Part shown: piece by piece, positions 1 through 5,300 of the stretch
Layout: every line of letters starts with the position of its first letter
Position numbering within the stretch: position 1 is the stretch's first letter
Assembly: GCA_023392135.1 (NCBI GenBank)
Contig: JAEVZQ010000166.1
Coordinates: forward strand, 1 to 7,084
Direction: 5' to 3'
Length of the DNA: 7,084 nt
DNA from: Pseudomonadota bacterium
Lineage (GTDB): Bacteria > Pseudomonadota > Alphaproteobacteria > Rhizobiales > Hyphomicrobiaceae
Notes under the pieces: generated by a model
What the model was told of the DNA's origin: nothing
Seen by the model: the letters and a program-made list of their open reading frames with translations, nothing else
The model's database searches: none
Made by a program: the position numbers and the translations under genes

Positions 1-2
1 AC

Positions 3-470
3 CTGGCTCAGCAGATCAATGCGCCCGTCTCCATTGCGCAGATTGCCATTGGCGGCGTCATCTTCCTGATCGTGCTGGTCATCGTTCACCTGATCACGGC
101 GCGCATCTCCGACACGATTCTCGACAGCCGCGTGGGCATGATCGACCGCATCCTGGGCTTCGCGTTCGGCGCGGTGCGCGGGTTCATACTCGTCGTGATC
201 CCGTTCATGTTCTACGAGTCGTTCGTGCCCGACCCACAACAGCAGGTGCCGTGGGTGCGCGAAGCCAAGTCGCTGCCGATGATCCGCAGCACGGGTGAAA
301 CCTTCAGGATCGTCCTGACCCAATATCTGCCGTCGTCATTGACGGAGCCGAGTGGTTTCGATCAGCAGGGCGCGACGACTTCTCCCAACTTTCAGGATGT
401 CGCGGTGTTGTATCCGGCTGAATTTCATATATCAGTCACGCAGCCCGGGAGCCCTGCCGGTCGTGTCTGA
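3..470 (+). CDS. cvpA: CvpA family membrane protein, 3' part (5' end outside window)
   Basis: This is the C-terminal 155 residues of a CvpA (colicin V production protein) family inner-membrane protein; the reading frame is open to the left edge, so the start is missing. In the visible part, residues about 11-31 form a hydrophobic helix (AIGGVIFLIVLVIVHLI) and residues 52-70 a second one. Between them lies the family signature DRILGFAFGAVRG (48-60), followed by a Trp/Pro segment (PWVREAKSLPMI) that is also typical. Family members usually have about four membrane helices, so these would be the last two. The exact biochemical role of CvpA is not settled; it has been tied to colicin V export and to envelope stress tolerance. 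The placement directly upstream of purF matches the order in E. coli and many alphaproteobacteria. The last 40 or so residues, after LPSSLTEPSG, are polar, low in recognisable motifs and probably poorly conserved. Confidence 0.88.
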   Translation: MAQQINAPVSIAQIAIGGVIFLIVLVIVHLITARISDTILDSRVGMIDRILGFAFGAVRGFILVVIPFMFYESFVPDPQQQVPWVREAKSLPMIRSTGETFRIVLTQYLPSSLTEPSGFDQQGATTSPNFQDVAVLYPAEFHISVTQPGSPAGRV

Positions 471-531
471 CGCGGCAAGGCGCTTGGAGTAGCGTCGAAC
501 CTCTCATCGTCGGGACAGATCGGAGACTCTG

Positions 532-2025
532 ATGGCGGGCAAAGCGGATTTCGATCTGGAGCTCGATGATCCCCACTGGCTGCGCTATGGCGATGACCGG
601 CTGCGTGAGGAATGCGGCGTCTTCGGCGTTATCGGTCATGACGATGCGGCAGCGCTGACGGCGCTCGGCCTGCACGCCCTGCAGCACCGCGGCCAGGAGG
701 CAGCGGGCATCGTCACCTTCGACGGCAAGCAGTTTCACTCCGAGCGCCGGCTCGGGCTCGTCGGCGACAACTTCAATAAGATCGACGTCATCAAACGGCT
801 GGGCGGCCACATGGCTGTCGGGCACGTCCGCTATTCGACGACGGGCGAGACGATCCTCCGCAACGTCCAACCTTTGTTTGCCGATCTGGAGTCCGGCGGC
901 TTCGCTGTCGGCCACAACGGCAATCTCACCAACGCCCTGACGATGCGCCGCGAGCTAGTCCAGTCCGGCGCCATCTTCCAGTCGACCTCCGATACAGAGG
1001 TGATCCTCCACCTCCTCGCCCGATCGCAGAAGCGCCGCATCGTCGAGCGCCTGATCGACGCGCTTCGGCAGCTCGAAGGTGCGTACGCGTTCGTCTGCCT
1101 GACCAACGACATGCTGATCGGCGCGCGTGATCCTGTCGGCATCCGCCCGCTGGTGATCGGCCGGATCGGCTCCGCCTATGTGCTCGCCTCCGAGACCTGC
1201 GCGCTCGACATCGTCGGTGCGGAATTCGTGCGCGAGGTGGAGAACGGCGAGGTGGTGGTGATCACCGCCGAGCGCGGGCTGGAGAGCCATCGCCCCTTCC
1301 CGATGCGCCCTGCCCGGCCCTGCATCTTCGAGTACATCTACTTCGCCCGCCCCGATTCCGTCGTTGGCGGGCGTAATGTTTATGAGGTCCGGAAACGTAT
1401 GGGGGGCGAGCTGGCGCAGGAAGCGCCGGCGACCGCTGATGTCGTGGTGCCGGTCCCCGACTCGGGCGTGCCCGCCGCCATCGGATATGCACAGGCCTCG
1501 TCGCTGCCATTCGAGCTCGGAATCATCCGCAATCACTACGTCGGCCGCACCTTCATCGAGCCTGAGCAGCGCATCCGCCAGCTCGGCGTGAAGCTGAAGC
1601 ATTCCGCCAACTCGGCCGCCATACGGGGCAAACGCATCGTGCTGATCGACGACAGCGTCGTGCGCGGTACGACCTCGAAGAAGATCGTGACCATGATGCG
1701 GGAGGCTGGAGCGCGCGAGGTTCACATGCGCATCGCCTGCCCGGAGATCAGATTCGGGGACTACTACGGCATCGATACACCGACACGGAAAGAGCTGCTG
1801 GCGGCCTCCATGTCGGTCGAGGAGATGCAGGCATTCATGGGTGCCGATTCGCTGCAGTTCCTGTCAGTGGACGGGCTCTACCGTGCCATGGGCTTCGATG
1901 GACGGGACGGCTTCAACCCGCAGTTCAGCGACCACTGCTTCACTGGCGAATACCCGACCGATCTGACCGATCTGAACGGTGGCTCGGCACCGCGGCAGCT
2001 CTCGCTCCTCGCCGAAGCCCGCTGA
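532..2025 (+). CDS. purF: Amidophosphoribosyltransferase (glutamine PRPP amidotransferase)
   Basis: PurF catalyses the first committed step of purine synthesis in the cytoplasm: PRPP plus glutamine gives 5-phosphoribosylamine. At 497 residues it is of normal length. The N-terminal Ntn glutaminase domain covers about residues 28-260. The nucleophile is Cys28 in REECGVFG, after a predicted 27-residue propeptide. R100, the GHNGNLTN loop (127-134) and STSDTE (151-156) match glutamine-binding positions. The phosphoribosyltransferase domain holds the PRPP loop VLIDDSVVRGTT (370-381). The ATG is preceded by GGAG at 522-525, six bases away, and this start supplies the propeptide. Compared with the B. 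subtilis iron-sulfur enzyme, only two of four cluster ligands appear present (C264 and C469); the others align with D410 and S466. A 4Fe-4S cluster is therefore unlikely, as in E. coli PurF. cvpA lies 61 bases upstream on the same strand, consistent with one operon. Identification is secure. Confidence 0.97.
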   Translation: MAGKADFDLELDDPHWLRYGDDRLREECGVFGVIGHDDAAALTALGLHALQHRGQEAAGIVTFDGKQFHSERRLGLVGDNFNKIDVIKRLGGHMAVGHVRYSTTGETILRNVQPLFADLESGGFAVGHNGNLTNALTMRRELVQSGAIFQSTSDTEVILHLLARSQKRRIVERLIDALRQLEGAYAFVCLTNDMLIGARDPVGIRPLVIGRIGSAYVLASETCALDIVGAEFVREVENGEVVVITAERGLESHRPFPMRPARPCIFEYIYFARPDSVVGGRNVYEVRKRMGGELAQEAPATADVVVPVPDSGVPAAIGYAQASSLPFELGIIRNHYVGRTFIEPEQRIRQLGVKLKHSANSAAIRGKRIVLIDDSVVRGTTSKKIVTMMREAGAREVHMRIACPEIRFGDYYGIDTPTRKELLAASMSVEEMQAFMGADSLQFLSVDGLYRAMGFDGRDGFNPQFSDHCFTGEYPTDLTDLNGGSAPRQLSLLAEAR

Positions 2026-2057
2026 AGGTTCGGCCTGACCATCACCAGGCTTGCGTC

Positions 2058-2092
2058 ATCCGTTCCAGGTATGATCTGCTCCTGAAACGGAT
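2058..2092 (+). terminator. Imperfect 12-position stem-loop after purF
   Basis: The arms ATCCGTTCCAGG (2058-2069) and CCTGAAACGGAT (2081-2092) pair at 11 of 12 positions, with one C-A mismatch, around an 11-base loop. It starts 33 bases after the purF stop codon. There is no T-run after it, so it is not a classical intrinsic terminator. It could be a 3' end-stabilising structure, a U-tract-less terminator, or a dyad bound by a protein. The pairing is seen directly; the role is inferred. Confidence 0.4.
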
Positions 2093-2097
2093 AAGCT

Positions 2098-2116
2098 GCG
2101 CGTTGAAAATGCGCGC
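2098..2116 (+). other. Small GC hairpin between purF and the next gene
   Basis: GCGCG (2098-2102) can pair with CGCGC (2112-2116) around a nine-base A-rich loop. It sits six bases after the larger stem-loop at 2058-2092 and 15 bases before the ribosome binding site of the next gene. Five GC pairs can arise by chance in DNA this GC-rich, so its significance depends on conservation. It may act with the larger hairpin as a leader or trailer structure. Confidence 0.25.
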
Positions 2117-2130
2117 CCATCGGTCCGATT

Positions 2131-2136
2131 GGGGAG
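2131..2136 (+). promoter_or_regulatory. Ribosome binding site deciding the start at 2145
   Basis: GGGGAG lies eight bases before the ATG at 2145. Two earlier in-frame starts (TTG at 2103, ATG at 2109) have no comparable Shine-Dalgarno sequence and would place 12-14 charged and polar residues before an otherwise standard signal peptide. This supports 2145 as the true start. Confidence 0.7.
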
Positions 2137-2144
2137 ACTTGCCC

Positions 2145-3332
2145 ATGATCGCTAAGCGATTGATTGCCGCGACCATGTTTGCGTCCGTCCTGGGCGGTGC
2201 CGCTGGCCAAAGTCTGGCCGGGCGCATCAATACGGACGAGGAGGGCGCAACCCATAACGCCCGTTTCTGCCCGGTTCTCGCCGATCAGCTCTCCCGGTCC
2301 GATTTCCAATATTCTTGCGAGCCCTCCTCCGGAACCGCAGAGAACATTCGCCGGGTCATGGCCAACCCCTCGGAGCTGGGATATGGCCAGCTCGACGTAT
2401 TCGCCAGCAAACTGGCCAATGCCGAGGATGCGAGCGCCCTCGTCGCCGTTCGCACGGACGACGTGCGCCAGTGCTTGTTCGCCGTCTCCAAGCGGCGCGA
2501 TCTGCAGAGCTTCGGTGATCTCTCCGGGCGCTCGGGCGAACTTGGCTTCCATCTCCCGCCGCAGCAGTCCGCCAGCGCCGAGACGTTCGGCATTCTCCAG
2601 CAGATCGACTCGGCCGGCCTTGGCAACGCTGCCAGCGTGAAGAACGACGCCAGCCCCGACGACGCCATCCGCAGCGCTCTTTCGGAAGACAACGGAGTTG
2701 CTTTTTTCGTTGAGTTTCCGGACCCCGACGCACCCCGGTTCCAGCTGGTCCGGGAGCTCGGCGGCCATTACGTGCCGATCATCGACCGGGAGATCCTGCG
2801 CCAGCAGTTCAGTGGCCAGAAGATCTATTTCGCGCAGGAGACCCAGGTCGCGAATGCGGACTGGCTCACCACGGGGCGGAAGGTCGACACGGCCTGCACG
2901 CCCGTCGTGCTCTTCACAGGCGCACCGGAGAAGATTGCAGATGCAGAAGCCCGGAAGGATCACGAGGACCTGATCGCCACTGTCCGCGCCCTGCGCACCG
3001 AGGCGTTGCTCCCGCAGGAAAGCACCGTCGCGCGCGTAATCGCCCGCACGAAGGAGCTCTCGGCCGCGAGTGCAGAGAAGCTGATGCAGGCTTCCGAGAA
3101 AGCCAAAGAGCAGGCGCAGCCTTACATCGAACGGGCGAAGGAGGCGACGGACAAGGCCGTCGAGGCCGCCAAGCCTGCCCTTGAGAAGGCCAAGGAATAT
3201 GGCCTCAAGTTCTACGAAAAGGCGCGCGAGGGCCTGAAAGAGTTCATGGGAACGAAACCGGAGGACGGGGGGCAGCCTTCAGGCGACCCACCGGCGACTT
3301 CCGAGCCGCCTTCGGAGCAGCCTAAGCAGTAG
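2145..3332 (+). CDS. Secreted protein: periplasmic-binding-like domain plus amphipathic helical repeat tail, function unknown
   Basis: I do not recognise a named gene. The 395-residue product starts with a clear Sec signal peptide (MIAKRLIAATMFASVLGGAA, predicted cleavage after SLA at about residue 25), so it should be periplasmic or secreted. Residues about 40-260 resemble a type 2 periplasmic-binding fold of the TAXI/NMT1 kind: SGTAENIRRVMANPSELGYG (62-81) looks like the 'GS..N...v..g.aD.g..Q' ligand segment, and LQSFGDLSGRSGELGF (120-135) resembles the 'sl.dL.Gk.v..g' segment. C42, C58, C110 and C251 could form two disulfides. Residues about 303-368 are a highly charged Ala/Lys/Glu amphipathic helix containing an 18-residue repeat punctuated by P326 and P344. 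Residues 370-395 are a Pro/Ser/Glu/Gly-rich disordered tail. It lies 119 bases after purF and 47 bases before the dehydrogenase, on the same strand. The domain match is from memory and is moderate; no ligand can be named. Confidence 0.8.
   Translation: MIAKRLIAATMFASVLGGAAGQSLAGRINTDEEGATHNARFCPVLADQLSRSDFQYSCEPSSGTAENIRRVMANPSELGYGQLDVFASKLANAEDASALVAVRTDDVRQCLFAVSKRRDLQSFGDLSGRSGELGFHLPPQQSASAETFGILQQIDSAGLGNAASVKNDASPDDAIRSALSEDNGVAFFVEFPDPDAPRFQLVRELGGHYVPIIDREILRQQFSGQKIYFAQETQVANADWLTTGRKVDTACTPVVLFTGAPEKIADAEARKDHEDLIATVRALRTEALLPQESTVARVIARTKELSAASAEKLMQASEKAKEQAQPYIERAKEATDKAVEAAKPALEKAKEYGLKFYEKAREGLKEFMGTKPEDGGQPSGDPPATSEPPSEQPKQ
3105..3212 (+). repeat. Two-copy 18-residue (54-bp) coding repeat, amphipathic helix
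   Basis: Residues 321-338 (KEQAQPYIERAKEATDKA) and 339-356 (VEAAKPALEKAKEYGLKF) align without gaps. Shared positions include E322/E340, A324/A342, P326/P344, E329/E347, A331/A349, K332/K350, E333/E351 and K337/K355, with conservative I/L and R/K changes. Eighteen residues make exactly five helical turns, so each copy presents the same face. The pattern resembles apolipoprotein or LEA-type surface-binding helices. The DNA copies are diverged, which suggests an old duplication or selection for a compositional pattern. Confidence 0.6.
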
Positions 3333-3379
3333 GCCCGATTTGAAAGCGCTGAACTGAATACCGGAGAGCAGGCGAGCTG

Positions 3380-4117
3380 ATGACCAAACGCCTAGAAGGC
3401 CGCATTGCGCTGATCACGGGCGCCTCACGGGGGATCGGGCGGGCCGTCGCCGTCGCCTTTGCCCGCGAGGGCGCTCACGTCGTGCTGCTCGCCCGCACCC
3501 AGGGTGCGCTCGAGGAGGTCGACGACGAGGTTCGGGAAGCTGGCGGCTCGGCGACTCTGCTCCAGCTCGATTTGCGCAACGGCGACAAGCTGGACGCGCT
3601 CGGCCCCACCCTGTTCCAGCGTTGGGGAAAGCTCGACATTCTGGTCGGCAATGCCGGTATCCTCGGGCCATTGTCGCCGCTCGGGCACATCACGGCTGAC
3701 GCCTGGTCGGACGTCATCAACATAAATCTCACCGCCAACTGGCGGCTGATCCGGACCTGCGATCCACTGCTGCGCAAGTCGGATGCCGGCCGCGCCGTCT
3801 TCGTCACCTCCGGGGCGGCAACCGGTGACCACGCCTATTGGGGCCCCTACGCTGTTTCCAAAGCCGGGCTCGAGGCCCTGGTCAAGACCTACGCCCAGGA
3901 GATGGAACGCACGCCCGTACGGGCGAACCTCATCAACCCCGGCGGAACCCGAACGGCGATGCGCGCCAAGGCCTACCCCGGCGAGAACCCGGAGACGCTG
4001 CCGGCGCCCGAAGAGGTGGCTCCGCTCTTCGTCGAGCTGGCGAGCCCCGAATGCGCCCGGAACGGCGAGATCGTCAGCTTCCGGGAGTGGCGATCGGCCA
4101 AGAGCCGGGCCACCTGA
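3380..4117 (+). CDS. Short-chain dehydrogenase/reductase (SDR), NAD(P)-dependent
   Basis: A cytoplasmic classical SDR of 245 residues, the usual length for the family. All core elements are present: the glycine-rich cofactor loop TGASRGIG (13-20), the NAG motif (91-93), the structural Asn in NINL (N116), the catalytic Ser144 in FVTSGAA, and the YxxxK pair Y157/K161 in PYAVSKAGLEAL. Arg17 in the glycine loop and Arg39 at the end of the second strand favour NADPH over NADH, by analogy with other SDRs. The substrate cannot be read from the sequence. GGAGAG (3363-3368) precedes the ATG by 11 bases. The gene follows the secreted-protein gene by 47 bases. An SDR near purF is, as I recall, a recurring alphaproteobacterial arrangement, but nothing here shows a role in purine synthesis. 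The enzyme family is certain; the specific reaction is unknown. Confidence 0.93.
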   Translation: MTKRLEGRIALITGASRGIGRAVAVAFAREGAHVVLLARTQGALEEVDDEVREAGGSATLLQLDLRNGDKLDALGPTLFQRWGKLDILVGNAGILGPLSPLGHITADAWSDVININLTANWRLIRTCDPLLRKSDAGRAVFVTSGAATGDHAYWGPYAVSKAGLEALVKTYAQEMERTPVRANLINPGGTRTAMRAKAYPGENPETLPAPEEVAPLFVELASPECARNGEIVSFREWRSAKSRAT

Positions 4118-4160
4118 GCAGCCCTGAACGACCAACCCTGCAGGCCTCTTGGTACAACAC

Positions 4161-4186
4161 GGCAGCCCGGTGCGAACCGGCCTGCC
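4161..4186 (+). terminator. GC-rich hairpin after the dehydrogenase gene
   Basis: GGCAGCCCGG (4161-4170) pairs with CCGGCCTGCC (4177-4186) at nine of ten positions, with one C-C mismatch, around a six-base loop TGCGAA. It begins 44 bases after the dehydrogenase stop. No clear T-tract follows, although a short AGAA/TTCT dyad comes directly after it (4187-4199). It is the strongest hairpin in this 150-base gap and may end the upstream transcript, which would make the kinase gene a separate unit. The role is inferred. Confidence 0.4.
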
Positions 4187-4225
4187 AGAAGGGCGTTCTC
4201 CTGATCGGAAGAGCTTTCCCTGTCA

Positions 4226-4239
4226 GCATGAATTCATGC
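4226..4239 (+). promoter_or_regulatory. Perfect 14-bp palindrome, possible operator
   Basis: GCATGAATTCATGC is a perfect inverted repeat with no spacer, located 29-42 bases upstream of the kinase start. It is AT-rich at the centre within otherwise GC-rich DNA. Perfect short palindromes just upstream of a gene often bind dimeric repressors, but no regulator gene is visible in the window and no family-specific motif is recognised. It also contains two ATG triplets, neither in frame with the kinase. Confidence 0.35.
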
Positions 4240-4244
4240 CGGGA

Positions 4245-4263
4245 GGGCTCCGAAGGAGAGCCC
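4245..4263 (+). promoter_or_regulatory. Hairpin overlapping the kinase ribosome binding site
   Basis: GGGCTC (4245-4250) pairs perfectly with GAGCCC (4258-4263), leaving a seven-base loop CGAAGGA. The Shine-Dalgarno sequence AAGGAG (4253-4258) lies in this loop and at the edge of the 3' arm, and the TTG start at 4268 follows four bases after the stem. Formation of the stem would be expected to limit ribosome access. The pairing is visible; translational control is an inference. Confidence 0.4.
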
Positions 4264-4267
4264 ATCA

Positions 4268-5248
4268 TTGCGTGCCGTTGCCATCATCAATGCCAAAGCC
4301 AGTACGGTCCTGGAATCCGGCCCGGAAATCGTCGATTCCATCGCGCGCCGTTTCCGCGAACGGGGACACGACCTCGAGCTGTCGCTCGTCGCGCCCGAGG
4401 ACATCGAGGATTCGCTGAGACTCGCAGCAGCCCGCACGGATATCGACGCCATCATCGTCGGCGGAGGTGATGGATCTCAAAGCCTCGCCGCGTCGCTGCT
4501 GGCCGGCACAGGCAAGATCCTCGGCGTCCTTCCATTGGGAACCGTCAATCTGCTCGCCCGCGACCTCGAGGTCCCGTTCGATTTGCTTTCGGCGGTCGAT
4601 GCGCTGGCCGAGGCGAGCGTCGAGACCATCGATCTCGGCGAGGTGAACGGGCGCATCTTCCATTCCCTGGCCGGCCTGGGATTTCTTGCCCGAATGGCGC
4701 GCGAGCGGCAGCGGGCGCGCGCTGACATTCCCTTCGCGCGCTGGCTCGCTTTCCTGCTGGCGCTGGTTCGGGCGATTGCGCGCGTCGATCGCATGGCCCT
4801 GTCGATCGAAACGGAAAGCGGCAAGCTCGTCCGCCGATCTTCGGCCGTGCTCGTGACCAACAACATCTATCGCGAGTCGGAGTGGACGCGGCCCCGCATG
4901 AGCGACGGCCTGCTCGAGGTTCATATCGTGAAGGGATGGACGCGGCTGCCGCTGGTCAAAGCCGGGTTCGACATGATGCTCGGGCGCTGGCGCCGGACGG
5001 GCCGGATCGAATCCATTCTGGCGCGCCAGATCGAGATCAATACACGTAGCCGGCGCATCCCCCTCTCCGTCGACGGAGAGGTCGTCGACGAACGGGCACC
5101 TCTACGCTTCAGCGTCCAGCGCGGGGCGCTCAAGGTCCTGCGGCCCGCCTGCGCGACACCCGAATCCAAAAGGCCCCCTGCCGCCTGCACCCCACTGGCC
5201 GGCTCGCGCCAGCACGGAAGCAGTTGCCACGGCTGCATGGTCGTGTGA
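4268..5248 (+). CDS. Diacylglycerol kinase / YegS family lipid kinase
   Basis: Cytoplasmic or membrane-associated lipid kinase of the DAGK/LCB5/YegS superfamily, which transfers phosphate from ATP to a lipid hydroxyl such as that of diacylglycerol. The N-terminal strand VAIINAKAS (4-12) corresponds to the family 'iiNp.sG' start. The nucleotide-binding loop is GGGDGS (65-70), with Ser where Thr is more usual. PLGTVNLLAR (89-98) is the second diagnostic motif. HSLAGLGF (132-139), MSDGLLEVHIV (211-221) and SVDGE (267-271) match the C-terminal beta-sandwich domain. The start is TTG: AAGGAG (4253-4258) is nine bases upstream, the first codons encode the expected N-terminal strand, and the two nearby upstream ATGs are out of frame. 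The family domain ends near residue 293; the last 33 residues are an unmatched tail with C295, C307, C320 and C323. The lipoprotein gene follows after 52 bases. The family is secure; the substrate is unknown. Confidence 0.92.
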   Translation: MRAVAIINAKASTVLESGPEIVDSIARRFRERGHDLELSLVAPEDIEDSLRLAAARTDIDAIIVGGGDGSQSLAASLLAGTGKILGVLPLGTVNLLARDLEVPFDLLSAVDALAEASVETIDLGEVNGRIFHSLAGLGFLARMARERQRARADIPFARWLAFLLALVRAIARVDRMALSIETESGKLVRRSSAVLVTNNIYRESEWTRPRMSDGLLEVHIVKGWTRLPLVKAGFDMMLGRWRRTGRIESILARQIEINTRSRRIPLSVDGEVVDERAPLRFSVQRGALKVLRPACATPESKRPPAACTPLAGSRQHGSSCHGCMVV

Positions 5249-5300
5249 ACATCGTTCAGCGAAGACGTAACCGCACGCACGCGCCGGGGGGCAGGACGCG

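Noticed and set aside
955..1725. 256-residue minus-strand frame inside purF
   Set aside because: Fully antisense to clearly identified catalytic motifs of PurF; His/Asp-rich composition is typical of reversed GC-rich coding sequence.
2051..2075. Possible promoter (TTGCGT ... TATGAT) upstream of the secreted-protein gene
   Set aside because: The spacer is only 13 bases, there is no extended -10, and no better -35 lies 17 bases upstream. The TATGAT also falls in the loop of the 2058-2092 stem-loop.
2103..2144. Upstream TTG (2103) or ATG (2109) as start of the secreted protein
   Set aside because: Neither has a good Shine-Dalgarno sequence, both would put charged and polar residues ahead of a complete signal peptide, and the 2145 ATG has GGGGAG at ideal distance.
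1878..2963. Long open frame on the minus strand across the end of purF and the start of the secreted-protein gene
   Set aside because: It spans two well-supported genes and an intergenic gap on the other strand, has no recognisable domain, and long antisense frames are expected in GC-rich DNA.
4202..4217. Short GGAA/TTCC dyad in the gap before the kinase
   Set aside because: Only four pairs; expected by chance and weaker than the neighbouring dyads.
3838..4470. 210-residue + strand frame bridging the dehydrogenase and kinase genes
   Set aside because: It overlaps conserved SDR and kinase sequence in the wrong frame, is Arg/Pro-rich and has no recognisable motif.
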